Below, piece by piece: positions 32,852 through 41,501 of a stretch of DNA of 64,000 nt. A program made the position numbers and the translations under genes. The DNA comes from Bog-756 sp963769765 (GTDB lineage Bacteria; Actinomycetota; Acidimicrobiia; Acidimicrobiales; RAAP-2): NCBI GenBank assembly GCA_963769765.1, contig CAVYNA010000001.1:310001-374000 (forward strand), given 5' to 3'. The notes under the pieces were generated by a model, which was not told the origin of the DNA, searched no databases, and saw only the letters and a program-made list of their open reading frames with translations. Each line of letters opens with the position of its first letter. Within the stretch, counting starts at the first letter, position 1.

Positions 32852-33460
32852 TCAGCGGGGGATGCGGGTGTGCTTGAACTCGTTGAGCTCCGGGTGGCCG
32901 CCGACGAGATCGACGACCCGCTCGATGGTCGCCGTCGCGAGATCGCGATCGCCGGCTGGCCTCGTCATGAGTCGTACGAAGACCGCCTCGTCGTCGACGA
33001 TGAAGGTCGGGACGCCGAACACCTCGAAGCGATCGACCGACCCCTCGTGCTCTTCGCGCACCGTCTTCGCGGGCCAGCCGGCGTCCACCTCGGCGAGCAC
33101 CGCCGCTGGGTCGGCTCCCGCACGCTCGAGCGCATGTTCGACGACGGAACGGTCGCGGAGGTCGCCCCCCTCGTCGTGACGTGCGGTGAACAGCGACCGG
33201 TGCACTTCGAGGAAGTGCCCGGGATCACGGTCTCGCACCACGACACCGGCGCTCAGTGCCAGGAGGTCCAGTCGCTGGTCGGGATCGTCCCAGGCCGGGG
33301 TGCCGCCCTCGGGCACGTGCGCCTGGTTGAGGAAGAACGGCACGAACGTCACCTGCCACTGCGCCCCGCCCTCGAGGGCATCGACGAGGTGCTCGTGCCC
33401 GTTCCTCGCAAAGGGGCAGCGGTAGTCCCAGGTCACAGAGAACGCTCTTCGATCGGTCAT
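32852..33460 (-). CDS. DsbA-family thioredoxin-fold protein
   Basis: 202-aa DsbA-like thioredoxin-fold protein. The active-site region WDYRCPFARNGHEHLVDAL holds a single Cys followed by Pro-Phe-Ala, as in mycothiol-dependent reductases and 2-hydroxychromene isomerase-like proteins. The cis-Pro loop is FGVPTFIVDDEAVFVRL. There is no signal peptide, so it is cytoplasmic. The likely role is thiol-dependent reduction, perhaps with mycothiol. I chose the ATG at 33460 because homology begins there, but the ribosome binding site is weak. Confidence 0.8.
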   Translation of the reverse strand: MTDRRAFSVTWDYRCPFARNGHEHLVDALEGGAQWQVTFVPFFLNQAHVPEGGTPAWDDPDQRLDLLALSAGVVVRDRDPGHFLEVHRSLFTARHDEGGDLRDRSVVEHALERAGADPAAVLAEVDAGWPAKTVREEHEGSVDRFEVFGVPTFIVDDEAVFVRLMTRPAGDRDLATATIERVVDLVGGHPELNEFKHTRIPR

Positions 33461-33494
33461 AGCTGTCGAACCCCCGTGATCACGATTGCATTCC

Positions 33495-34151
33495 CTACCG
33501 GCGACGGGCGCTGTGGCCGGCCGGTCGGCTGCACCTGCGTCCGATCCCCCCGAGCATGGTCCCGATGACCGCTCCGCCGACGACGTCGGACGCGTGGTGC
33601 GCCCGAAGATGGAGCCGGCTGAGCCCGACGAGCGTGGCACCGGTGAACAGGAGGACCGTGCCCCGGCGGTCCCCATCCCGGCGCATCACGGTCGCGGCGC
33701 AGAACGCAGCCAGGGTGTGACCGCTCGGGAAGCTGCTCGTCGTCGGCTTGCGCACCGGCATCCCGCCGTCACCGACACGGAGCTCCGACCGGTCCGGCCT
33801 CGACCGTCCGACCAGTGCCTTGATGGTCGCGTTGACGACGCTCGACTCGACACCTGCGACGGCGAGCGCGCGGACCGCCTCGGCCCGGTCCGGGCCGGGC
33901 CGACGCGCCCGCCATGCTGCAACGAGGACCCACAGCACCCCGTGGTCGCCGAGTCCGGTGACCACCTTCGCGATCGTGTCGAGGACGGGGACCCCCCGAC
34001 CGGGCTCGAACCACCCGTCCACGGCATCGTCGACGACCCGCACCGTGTCGAGGAGGCGGGGGAGCAGCGCCGGGCGGTGACGGGAGCCGCCTGGTGCATC
34101 CTGCCGGTCCGACCGGTCGGTCGCTCCACGCTCGTCTCGCACCGCCGTCAT
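33495..34151 (-). CDS. PAP2 family phosphatase
   Basis: 218-aa membrane phosphatase of the type 2 phosphatidic acid phosphatase superfamily. The three motifs are present: KALVGRSRPDR, SSFPSGHTLAAF and SRLHLRAHHASDVVGG with the catalytic His. Hydrophobic helices surround them. The likely substrate is undecaprenyl- or other lipid pyrophosphate. The start overlaps the stop of the upstream RecB-like gene (ATGA), so the pair is coupled. Confidence 0.88.
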   Translation of the reverse strand: MTAVRDERGATDRSDRQDAPGGSRHRPALLPRLLDTVRVVDDAVDGWFEPGRGVPVLDTIAKVVTGLGDHGVLWVLVAAWRARRPGPDRAEAVRALAVAGVESSVVNATIKALVGRSRPDRSELRVGDGGMPVRKPTTSSFPSGHTLAAFCAATVMRRDGDRRGTVLLFTGATLVGLSRLHLRAHHASDVVGGAVIGTMLGGIGRRCSRPAGHSARRR

Positions 34152-34969
34152 CCGGCCGAGGCCGCTCCGACGGCGAGCGAGGTGGCGGCGAGGGTCGGAT
34201 CGCCACCGTGGGCCGGGCAGAACTCGCGGAACCGACAGAAGTTGCACAACGGGGAGACGCGGGGCCGGAAATCCTCCTCGCGGCAGGCCCGTTCGATGGC
34301 CGACCAGACGGCCAGCGTCTTCGTGCGGTGCCCACGGAGAGCTTGCTCGGTCGGCTCGGCGGTGATGGTCGTCGGCTCCTTGAGATGGAGCAGTCGGACC
34401 GCGACCGGCCTGCGGCCGAGGACCTCTTGGCAGAGCAGGGCGTACAGGTGGACGCCGAGAAGCTTCGACGACTCGTGTGCGGGTGCCGGTGCCCGACCGG
34501 TCTTGTAGTCGACGATCACGAGGTCGCCGTCGGGCGTGCGATCGAGCCGGTCGATGATGCCGCGGAGGCGGACATCCCCGATGCGCGCCTCGAGGGAAAG
34601 CTCCACGCCGACCGGAGAGACGGCGTTCGGGTCCTCCAGCTCGAAGTAGTTGCCCACCAATGTGCGGGCATCGTCGTAGAGGGTCTCCGTCGCCGCGTCG
34701 GAGAGTTCGAGCGAGCAGAAGTCCGGATCGTCCTCGAGCTCCCGGCGTGCCGTCGAGAGCTCACCAAGCGCGGCGACCTTGGTCCGTCGTCCCTGGGGAT
34801 GGCGCCAGAACAGTCGCTCCATCGCGGTGTGGACGAGCGTCCCCTTGACGGTCCAGATCGTCGGCAGGTCGGGGAGCCGTTCGACCGCGGTGAAGCGAAA
34901 GGCGAGCGCGCAGTCGCGGAATGCGGACACTTTCGACGGTGAGAGCGATCGCGGGGGCGTGAGCGGCAC
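34148..34969 (-). CDS. RecB-family PD-(D/E)XK exonuclease with Fe-S cluster
   Basis: 273-aa nuclease of the AddB/Cas4-like PD-(D/E)XK clan. It begins SLSPSKVSAFRDCALAFRF, a conserved N-terminal Cys motif. The catalytic core is RGIIDRLDRTPDGDLVIVDYKTG (D...DxK), then the QLYALL-like helix (HLYALLCQ) and C-terminal Cys cluster SPLCNFCRFREFCPAHGG. The four Cys probably hold a 4Fe-4S cluster. Common in actinobacteria as a stand-alone DNA-repair nuclease. No cas genes are near. The GTG start is 6 nt after a TAGGCT box. Confidence 0.9.
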   Translation of the reverse strand: MPLTPPRSLSPSKVSAFRDCALAFRFTAVERLPDLPTIWTVKGTLVHTAMERLFWRHPQGRRTKVAALGELSTARRELEDDPDFCSLELSDAATETLYDDARTLVGNYFELEDPNAVSPVGVELSLEARIGDVRLRGIIDRLDRTPDGDLVIVDYKTGRAPAPAHESSKLLGVHLYALLCQEVLGRRPVAVRLLHLKEPTTITAEPTEQALRGHRTKTLAVWSAIERACREEDFRPRVSPLCNFCRFREFCPAHGGDPTLAATSLAVGAASAG

Positions 34970-34975
34970 TGCGCC

Positions 34976-34981
34976 AGCCTA
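34976..34981 (-). promoter_or_regulatory. -10 box (TAGGCT) for the RecB-like gene
   Basis: TANNNT hexamer 6 nt before the GTG at 34969 on the minus strand; leaderless geometry. It drives recB-like plus PAP2. Confidence 0.5.
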
Positions 34982-34997
34982 CGACGTGCCTGTGCCG

Positions 34998-35900
34998 TCA
35001 GACCTGACGTTCGTCGCCTGCGGTCAGGAGTCGGTGGATCACCGAGGCGGCGACGAGCCCCGGCCGCTCGAAGGGCCCGAAGTGACCGAGGCCGTCCAGG
35101 ACCTCGAGGTTCGCCGTCGCGAGGCGTGCGGCCAGCAGCTCGAGGATCGCCGGGCCGAAGGCATCGGTCCGCGACCCGCAGGCGAGCGTCACTGCGACGT
35201 CGATCCGGTCGAGGTGCGCGAACGCGGTGTGGGTCGCACCGTGCACGTAGATCTCCGCCTCGTCGTCGCGCCGGCACCGGAGGCGGACCGACCGACCGTC
35301 GCCTCCCTCGTCTCTGCGGACCGGTTCGAACCCCGACGCGACGTACCACCCGAGCACGGCCGGGTCGAAGTCGCAGAATTGTGGCTTGGTCGAGAAGTTG
35401 ACGAAGGCGTCCTCGGCAGACGGGAACGACTCGCGCCGACGTCGTGCCCGGGCCGAGAGGAGGTTCCCCTCCGGGGGCAGCATGATCAGGTCGGGAATGA
35501 CGACCGGTTCGAAGCAGTAGAGGGTGCCGAAGGTGCCGGGACGAGCCTCTTCGGCCAGGAGGAGTGAGGCGCCACCGCACGAGTGGCCGAACCCGGCAGG
35601 TCGCTCCAGCCCGAAGTGCGCGACGGCGGCGCGGACGTCTCGTGCGAAGCCGTCCCAGGCGAAGTCACCGTCTGCGGGACGGTCGGAGCGACCGTGGGCA
35701 CGGAGGTCGAGTCCCCAGCAGTGGTAGCGCCCCCGCAACTCGGCGACCATCGGACGGAACATGTCGGCGCAGAACCCGGTCGCGTGGACGAGGAGGAGGT
35801 CCTCGCCGTCACCCCCGAAGTCGTAGACCGCAAGCTCGAGCCCGTCCTCGGTCCGGCAGTAATCGGGGCGCGACTCGAAGGTGGGGCCGTCGTCTTCCAC
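34998..35900 (-). CDS. Alpha/beta hydrolase
   Basis: 300-aa alpha/beta-hydrolase fold. The oxyanion region is LLLVHATGFCADMFRPMVAEL, the nucleophile elbow GFGHSCGGASL (G-H-S-C-G), with a late acid region (GSRTDAFGPAI) and catalytic His in GLGHFGPFERP. Probably an esterase, lactonase or epoxide-hydrolase relative; substrate unknown. GTG 35900 is chosen because a TAGCGT box sits 7 nt upstream; the open frame beyond is not homologous. It is divergent from the DedA gene. Confidence 0.87.
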   Translation of the reverse strand: MEDDGPTFESRPDYCRTEDGLELAVYDFGGDGEDLLLVHATGFCADMFRPMVAELRGRYHCWGLDLRAHGRSDRPADGDFAWDGFARDVRAAVAHFGLERPAGFGHSCGGASLLLAEEARPGTFGTLYCFEPVVIPDLIMLPPEGNLLSARARRRRESFPSAEDAFVNFSTKPQFCDFDPAVLGWYVASGFEPVRRDEGGDGRSVRLRCRRDDEAEIYVHGATHTAFAHLDRIDVAVTLACGSRTDAFGPAILELLAARLATANLEVLDGLGHFGPFERPGLVAASVIHRLLTAGDERQV

Positions 35901-35907
35901 GGAGGCG

Positions 35908-35913
35908 ACGCTA
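35908..35913 (-). promoter_or_regulatory. -10 box (TAGCGT) for the alpha/beta hydrolase
   Basis: TANNNT hexamer 7 nt before the GTG at 35900 on the minus strand; leaderless geometry. Confidence 0.45.
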
Positions 35914-35987
35914 TCGCCGGTGCGCCGGGTGGCCCGGCACGGTCGAGTCGCGCACGCCACCATCGGACCGTGTAGAAACGTGGGCCT

Positions 35988-36596
35988 ATGGAGCACTTCC
36001 TCGAGACCTGGGGCTATCTCGCCGTTTTCGCGCTGACCTTCATCTCGTCGATGGGGCTGCCCGTGGGCTCGGAGCTCGCGATCATCTACGGAGGCGTGCT
36101 CGCCAGTGGCCAGATCCCGAACGAGCCCCACCATCTGAGCCTGGTCGTGGTGATCGCCCTGGCCACCCTCGGGGAGGTGCTCGGGTCGCTGGCGGGCTAC
36201 CTCATCGGTTACTTCGGCGGGCGCGCGTTGGTCGACCGCTTCGGGAAGTACGTCCTGTTGACGCACAAGGATCTCGACCGGGCCGAGGCGTGGTTCGCCC
36301 ACCACGGCGAGCCGCTCGTGCTCTTCGGCAGGTTCATCCCGTTGCTCCGCTCCTTCGTGTCGTTCGCCGCCGGCCTGGGCGAGATGGCGATCGGCAAGTT
36401 CCTCATCTTCACGGTGATCGGCTGCGCGATCTGGTGCACCGCGCTCGCGTCGCTCGGCGACGCCCTCGGCTCGAGCTACAACCACGTCCTCAAGGCGTTC
36501 AGCTACGCGGGATACGTGGCTGCGGTGCTCGCCGTGATCGCGGTGGTGGTCCTCTTCCTCCACCGTCTCCGCACGGTGCGCGAGGAGCGGAAGTGA
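35988..36596 (+). CDS. DedA family membrane protein
   Basis: 202-aa polytopic membrane protein of the DedA/SNARE-associated family, now linked to undecaprenyl-phosphate or phospholipid scrambling. Signatures are SSMGLPVGSELAIIYGG (re-entrant region), LGEVLGSLAGYLIGYFGGR and the F/Y-GRFIPLLRSFVSFAAG motif with its essential Arg residues. Four to five hydrophobic helices are present. The ATG lies 9 nt after TAGAAA, a near-miss to the -10 pattern. Confidence 0.9.
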   Translation: MEHFLETWGYLAVFALTFISSMGLPVGSELAIIYGGVLASGQIPNEPHHLSLVVVIALATLGEVLGSLAGYLIGYFGGRALVDRFGKYVLLTHKDLDRAEAWFAHHGEPLVLFGRFIPLLRSFVSFAAGLGEMAIGKFLIFTVIGCAIWCTALASLGDALGSSYNHVLKAFSYAGYVAAVLAVIAVVVLFLHRLRTVREERK

Positions 36597-36640
36597 GCGG
36601 AGGCGCCCGGACGGTCCGCTCGTGAACGCGGACGGCAACC

Positions 36641-36985
36641 GTGGGTAGACGCACCAACGCACGTGCCCGGGCAGATGCCCGCACTGCCGCCGCCCACCTC
36701 GATCGCTCCGAGACGTGGAACGGGTTGCGTCAGGGTGATCCGGTCCGCGTCGCCGGGATCAAGCAGCGGGAGGCGGTGTGGGAGTTCCGCGCTCATGTCG
36801 TCAACCGACGCAACGGTACCGAGTCGGTCGAGGTGATCGGAGGTCGTCCGGGCGATCGCCGGATCCGCTCGTTCGGACCGGAGCGGATCTATCCGGTGAC
36901 GGGCCGGCGGACCCGTGGAGCCGCGGGCGTCGCTGCCGGCGGCGAGCTGTCCCTGGCCGAGGCACCCCGACTGCCGTTCGGGTGA
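36641..36985 (+). CDS. Small basic conserved hypothetical protein
   Basis: 114-aa basic protein of unknown function. The N-terminal 20 residues are Arg/Ala-rich. The middle GLRQGDPVRVAGIKQREAVWEFRAHVVNRRNGTESVEVIGG and GDRRIRSFGPERIYPV look like a small beta-barrel, possibly nucleic-acid or ribosome related; I recognise no named family. It is GTG started, 45 nt after the DedA gene, same strand. Coding bias is normal for the window. Confidence 0.6.
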   Translation: MGRRTNARARADARTAAAHLDRSETWNGLRQGDPVRVAGIKQREAVWEFRAHVVNRRNGTESVEVIGGRPGDRRIRSFGPERIYPVTGRRTRGAAGVAAGGELSLAEAPRLPFG

Positions 36986-37052
36986 CGGGCAGGCCGCCGG
37001 AGCGCGGCGGGTCGGTCCTTCGGGCCCGGGATGGTCCGGCGCGAGCGCCGGA

Positions 37053-37058
37053 TAGGGT
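37053..37058 (+). promoter_or_regulatory. -10 box (TAGGGT) for the PIG-L gene
   Basis: TANNNT hexamer 7 nt before the ATG at 37066; leaderless geometry. Confidence 0.5.
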
Positions 37059-37065
37059 TTCTCCG

Positions 37066-37929
37066 ATGGCAACCGTCGTATTCGTGCACGCGCACCCCGA
37101 CGACGAGGCGATCGCAACGGGAGGCACGATGGCGGCCCTCGCCGGCGCGGGCCACCGGGTGGTGCTCGTGACCGCGACGCGGGGGGAGCTCGGGGAGGTG
37201 CCCGACGGTCTCCTCGCGCCAGGCGAGACGTTGGCCGATCGACGGAAGGCGGAGCTGGAGGAGGCGTGCGGGATCCTCGGGGTGACGCGCCAGTGCTACC
37301 TCGACTACCGGGATTCGGGCATGGAAGGTGAGCCGAGTAACCACGAGCCCGGGACGTTCGCCACGGCCGACCTCGGCGAGGCCGCAGGCCGGCTCGCGAC
37401 CGTCCTCACCGAGGAGTCGGCCGACGTGCTCGTGATCTACGACGAGCACGGCGGGTACGGCCATCCCGACCATGTCCAGGTGCACCGGGTCGGCATGGCG
37501 GCGGCCGACCTGGCCGGGACGCCCGTCCTGTACTTGTGCACGATGGACCGTGATTTCATGCGCGAGCTCATCAGCCAGTCGAAGGACGCCGACTGGGCAC
37601 CTCCGGAGGCGACCGAGGAGGACTTCTCGATGGGTGAGCCGGCAAGCCGGATCACGACCGAGGTGGACGTGAAACCGTGGCTCGAGGCCAAGCGCCAGGC
37701 CATGCGCGCCCACGCCAGTCAGATCGGCGAGACGAGCTTCTTCCTCTCCATGCCCGACGACGTCTTCGCGACCGTGTGGGGACAGGAGTGGTACATCCGA
37801 TTGCTGCCTGAACCCGATCCGCGGTCGGCCACCGGTCGGGAGCCGTCACTCCTCCTCGATGCCACCGCGCCCGACCCGCTCGCCAACCTCGGCGGTCCAG
37901 CTCGCATCGGGTCGTCGCCCTTCCGGTGA
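37066..37929 (+). CDS. PIG-L (MshB/LmbE-like) zinc deacetylase
   Basis: 287-aa PIG-L-fold deacetylase. Zinc motifs are FVHAHPDDEAIATGGT (residues about 6-21) and YGHPDHVQVHRVG, with TATRGELGE between. It is related to MshB and Mca but lacks the Mca TGGExGDILNP segment, so it may be a GlcNAc-Ins deacetylase (MshB role) or another N-acetyl-sugar deacetylase. The ATG is 7 nt after a TAGGGT box. The stop overlaps the following small gene by 4 nt. Confidence 0.85.
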   Translation: MATVVFVHAHPDDEAIATGGTMAALAGAGHRVVLVTATRGELGEVPDGLLAPGETLADRRKAELEEACGILGVTRQCYLDYRDSGMEGEPSNHEPGTFATADLGEAAGRLATVLTEESADVLVIYDEHGGYGHPDHVQVHRVGMAAADLAGTPVLYLCTMDRDFMRELISQSKDADWAPPEATEEDFSMGEPASRITTEVDVKPWLEAKRQAMRAHASQIGETSFFLSMPDDVFATVWGQEWYIRLLPEPDPRSATGREPSLLLDATAPDPLANLGGPARIGSSPFR

Positions 37930-38108
37930 GCATCCACCGGATCCTGCGGGTCCAGGGCGGCCGGCTGGTCGTCGGCGAACGTCGTCTCGAGCTCGAGCAC
38001 GAGCTCGACACCGCGGCGACGGAGGGCTATCTGCTGGTCGAGTCGTTCGCGGTCGACGACAACGTCTACCTCGTGCTCCGGCGCGACGGAGTCGACCCGC
38101 CGGGTTGA
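37926..38108 (+). CDS. Small hypothetical protein coupled to the PIG-L gene
   Basis: 60-aa protein starting with a GTG that overlaps the PIG-L stop (GTGA). Sequence MSIHRILRVQGGRLVVGERRLELEHELDTAATEGYLLVESFAVDDNVYLVLRR looks like a small beta-rich domain. I recognise no family. The overlap and normal codon bias support it as a real coupled gene; it runs up to 8 bp from the convergent GGDEF gene. Confidence 0.5.
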   Translation: MSIHRILRVQGGRLVVGERRLELEHELDTAATEGYLLVESFAVDDNVYLVLRRDGVDPPG

Positions 38109-38115
38109 CCGGACG

Positions 38116-39609
38116 TCAGAATTCGGTGAACGCCTCGATGGAGACGACGCGGTCCCGACCGGTCTCCTTCGCCCGGTAGAGCGCCTGATCGGCACGCTCG
38201 ATGAACGACTCGGGGTCCTCGGCCCCGTCCCAACTCGTGAGGCCGGCCGAGAGGGTCACCCCGAAGTCGGAAGTCGCGTCCCGCCCGCCACTCCGCAGCT
38301 TCTCGAGCAGGTGGTGGCCCCCGACGAGGTCGGTCTCGGGCATGACGAGGCAGAACTCCTCCCCGCCGTAGCGGGCGACCATGTCCTGGCCCCGGACGTT
38401 GGAGACCATCACTGCCGCGATGGATCGCAGCACGGTGTCGCCCGCGACGTGCCCGAATCGGTCGTTGTACGCCTTGAAGTGGTCGAGGTCGATCATCGCG
38501 ACGCTGAGGGGCGTCTCTGAGCGGAGCGCGTGGGCCATCTCGATATCGATGCGCTCGAACAGGCTCCGTCGGTTCGCGAGCCCGGTCAGTGGGTCGGTCC
38601 GGCTCTCTGCCTGCAACCCGTTCACGAAGTTCGCCCGACTGGTCATCCGGAGGAAGGCGGCCGCAAGCAGCTCCGCCGCGTCGCCCGCCCGCCGGTCCAT
38701 GCGAGCGTCGCCGGTGATGCGCTCGATGGCCATGACGAGCTCGCCGTCGGCGGTGTAGCCGATCGGAATGACGCAGTGCCGGGCGTCGAGGCAGACGGTG
38801 TTGCGGAGCAGCGCCTCGGTCAGCTCTGGAAGCAGGACGAGCTCGGTCACGTCCTCGCCGTCCGACGGCCACGCGGCAAGAAGCTTGAGGCGGTCAAGTG
38901 TGCTGTTGCGCGTGAACACGGCCACCCGACGCGCCGGCATGATGTGCGTCACCTGCGGGAGCCCGTGGCGGAAGACGTGTTGGAGCGCGTCGACACCAGC
39001 TCCGGGCTTCTTCAGCGCGAACTCGTCGAACGATTCGTTGAGTGCGTCGACGGACTGTTGGAAGTTGACGTGGTCGGTCAGCGAACCGACCGTTCTGGCA
39101 CAGATGAAAGTGATGACTGCGGTGGTGGATGCGTACACGACGATCATCGTCGCCAGATCGGCCCCGCGCAGCCCTTCGGTCCAGCTGATCAGTCCGATCA
39201 GCACGATCACGTAGCAGTCGACGACGATCTGCATGAGCCGATCCCCGACGATGCAGACGAACACGACACCCACCAGCATCGCCGGGGTGTAGAGCGCATA
39301 GTTGGTGTCGGTCGCGAGCTCGATGAACGCGAGCCCCGAAATGGCGAGGCACACGATCACGAACCACACGTTCGCCTGGGTGTTCATGCTCGATCGCCCC
39401 TTGGTGATCGCGACGAAGAGTGCGAGGTAGACGACCGAGACGAAGATGCATCCGGCGGCGGCGGCAAGGTATTGCCAGCGGACAGGATGGCGATCCACGA
39501 GGGTCACGGTGACGAGGATCGGGATGATGATCGACTCTGCGATGAGACCGCAGATCACTCCGTCGCGAAGCTGACGCTGGGTGGGACGTTCGAGGTCGAA
39601 CTTCACCAT
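38116..39609 (-). CDS. Membrane-bound diguanylate cyclase (GGDEF)
   Basis: 497-aa protein with about six N-terminal transmembrane helices (residues about 15-190), a GAF-like sensor region (about 200-330: PARRVAVFTRNSTLDRL, CVIPIGYTADGELVMAI) and a C-terminal GGDEF domain. The active-site loop RYGGEEF is intact, with an RGQD inhibitory-site motif five residues before it, so it should make c-di-GMP under feedback control. Substrate helix: DPLTGLANRRSLFERID. Start is uncertain: ATG 39609 (MVKFDLERP) is used; a GTG lies at 39636. Confidence 0.9.
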   Translation of the reverse strand: MVKFDLERPTQRQLRDGVICGLIAESIIIPILVTVTLVDRHPVRWQYLAAAAGCIFVSVVYLALFVAITKGRSSMNTQANVWFVIVCLAISGLAFIELATDTNYALYTPAMLVGVVFVCIVGDRLMQIVVDCYVIVLIGLISWTEGLRGADLATMIVVYASTTAVITFICARTVGSLTDHVNFQQSVDALNESFDEFALKKPGAGVDALQHVFRHGLPQVTHIMPARRVAVFTRNSTLDRLKLLAAWPSDGEDVTELVLLPELTEALLRNTVCLDARHCVIPIGYTADGELVMAIERITGDARMDRRAGDAAELLAAAFLRMTSRANFVNGLQAESRTDPLTGLANRRSLFERIDIEMAHALRSETPLSVAMIDLDHFKAYNDRFGHVAGDTVLRSIAAVMVSNVRGQDMVARYGGEEFCLVMPETDLVGGHHLLEKLRSGGRDATSDFGVTLSAGLTSWDGAEDPESFIERADQALYRAKETGRDRVVSIEAFTEF

Positions 39610-39646
39610 CCCCTTATCGGACCTGGTAGATCGCACCTTTAATCAC

Positions 39647-39669
39647 GGCACCCGTCAACGGCAGGTGCC
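39647..39669 (-). terminator. Hairpin downstream of the DHA2 transporter gene
   Basis: Inverted repeat GGCACC/GGTGCC with an inner CCG/CGG pair, located between the transporter stop and the GGDEF start. On the minus strand the 3' flank is GTGATTAAAGG, not a T-run, so it is at best a weak terminator. Confidence 0.3.
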
Positions 39670-39743
39670 AGGGATTCTCCGATCCGGGTGGCGGGGACGT
39701 CCCGATCGGGCCAGTGCGCCCGGTGCCGTGCCCCGGTCGCCCC

Positions 39744-41396
39744 TCAGCCGGCCGGAGCGACCGTCTGGTCGCGCCCGATCGGCTCGGTCGGGATCCGCCC
39801 CGTGCAAAGCAGCCCGACGACCGTGAGGAGGGCGACCAGCCACAGCGCGGAGCGCAACCCGATGAGCCGCGCAGCTTTGTTCTCGTCGACGATCGCGTCC
39901 TGCGTCGAGGTCGGCAACGAGGTCTCGGCGAGTCCCGAACGCAGCGAGGAGTCGGAGACGAACGGGATGCCGCTCTCCATGGCGACGGTGGCATGTGCCG
40001 TCACCTCCGACGGGATGGCGGGATTGTCGGTGACTCCCTGGATGAACGAGGTGGTGAGGCTCGAGATCAGGACGGCTCCGACCAGTGCGGTCCCGATCGA
40101 CGCGCCGAGGTTGGTGAAGGTGTTCTGGAGGCCGCCCACCTCGGCGCTCTCGCTGTCGGGGACCGCCGACACGGTGATCGCACCGAGTTGGGATGCGAGC
40201 GCGCCGATCCCGAGTCCGGCGAGCGTCATCGGGATCAGAACGATCGCCGCATTGGCGCCCGGGTCGAGTCCGGCGACGAGGACGAGCGTCCCGAGCAGGA
40301 GGAGCACCATGCCGATGCGGACGACGAGACGCGGCGATGCGGTCGGGAACGCTTTCGGGATCACGAGCGCTGCGACGAGCAACGAGATGGAGAGCGGGAG
40401 CAGCCGGAGGCCGGTCTGCAGTGCCGTGAGCTCGAGCACGATCGAGAGGAAGAGCGGGATCGTGAAGAACAACCCCGCCTGGACGAGGAATTGGAAGAAG
40501 AACAAGACCAGGCCGCCGCTGAGCTGGCGGTTGCGCAGCATCGACGGCCGGAACAGGGGGGATCGGTCGAGGCGCTCGAGACGACCGACCCAGAGGAAGA
40601 GCGCTCCGATGGTGAGCAGGCCGGCCGTGACGAGCCAGGCGACCGGCGAGACACCGAACCAGGACGGTCCACCGCCCTTCGGTCGCACCCATCCCCACGT
40701 GCCGGATTTCAAGATTCCGAAGACGGTCAGGGAGAGCCCGACGATGGACGCCAGCGCACCGACGAGGTCGAATCGCTGGTGGGACTCCGGCGGCGTGTCG
40801 TGGATGCGCCGCAGCGAGATCGAGATGATCACCACGATCACGGCTTCGCCGGCGAAGACCCACCGCCACGACGCGAATGTCGTGACCGCCCCGCCGACGA
40901 GCGGACCGGCGGCGACGGCGATCGCGCCGGCAGCGGCGATCGCACCGTAGGTGGCCGCGCGCCGATCCCGAGCGAAGTTGCCGGCGACGAGCGCGACGAT
41001 GGCCGGCATGATCAGCGCGGCGCCCAGGCCCTCGAGGACCGACCAACCGATGATCAGCACGGTGAGGTTCGGAGCGACCGCAGTGGTCACGGTGCCGGCA
41101 CCGTAGACGAGGAGGCCGATCGCGAACGCCCGGCGCCGACCGATGATGGCGCCGAGCTTGCCGCCGGTGATCATGAACGCCGCCATCACCAGGGTGAAGA
41201 GCGTGATCGCGGTTTGGATGCCCGTGACCGTCGTGTGGAGGTCGTTCGCGACGGACTGGATCGAGACGTTCATCACGGAGGTGTCGAGCGTCATGAGGAA
41301 CTGGCTCGCCGCGAGGATGACCAGCACCCCGGCACCCGCCGACGCCGCAGCGCCCAGATCCGACGCGCCTGCGGTCGACGGACCCTGCGTGGTCAT
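39744..41396 (-). CDS. DHA2-family MFS transporter (EmrB/QacA-like)
   Basis: 550-aa major-facilitator drug:H+ antiporter with about 14 hydrophobic helices. Typical signatures are LMTLDTSVMNVSIQSVANDL (helix 1 motif D1), GGKLGAIIGRRRAFAIG (motif A) and GLGAALIMPAIVALVAGNF/AAAGAIAVAAGPLVGGAV (motif C, antiporter). A periplasmic loop before the last helix is long and polar. Substrate unknown; probably multidrug or lipid efflux. It follows the PQQ-propeller gene on the same strand after 105 nt. Confidence 0.92.
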   Translation of the reverse strand: MTTQGPSTAGASDLGAAASAGAGVLVILAASQFLMTLDTSVMNVSIQSVANDLHTTVTGIQTAITLFTLVMAAFMITGGKLGAIIGRRRAFAIGLLVYGAGTVTTAVAPNLTVLIIGWSVLEGLGAALIMPAIVALVAGNFARDRRAATYGAIAAAGAIAVAAGPLVGGAVTTFASWRWVFAGEAVIVVIISISLRRIHDTPPESHQRFDLVGALASIVGLSLTVFGILKSGTWGWVRPKGGGPSWFGVSPVAWLVTAGLLTIGALFLWVGRLERLDRSPLFRPSMLRNRQLSGGLVLFFFQFLVQAGLFFTIPLFLSIVLELTALQTGLRLLPLSISLLVAALVIPKAFPTASPRLVVRIGMVLLLLGTLVLVAGLDPGANAAIVLIPMTLAGLGIGALASQLGAITVSAVPDSESAEVGGLQNTFTNLGASIGTALVGAVLISSLTTSFIQGVTDNPAIPSEVTAHATVAMESGIPFVSDSSLRSGLAETSLPTSTQDAIVDENKAARLIGLRSALWLVALLTVVGLLCTGRIPTEPIGRDQTVAPAG

Positions 41397-41501
41397 GGGT
41401 TCGCCGTCCGGTCGCTCTTCACGGCATGTCCGGTCCGCAGCGCACGGGCAAACGGTACTCGTCCCGTCGCAGTGGAACGGTCTTCGATCACCTGCGACTC
41501 C

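Noticed and set aside
34148..34969. Cas4 nuclease
   Set aside because: Fold and Cys cluster are Cas4-like, but there is no CRISPR array or other cas gene nearby and it is coupled to a PAP2 gene; the RecB-like repair family fits better.
34998..36662. Alpha/beta hydrolase as a 554-aa protein
   Set aside because: The extra N-terminal part is antisense to the DedA gene; the promoter box and homology begin at 35900.
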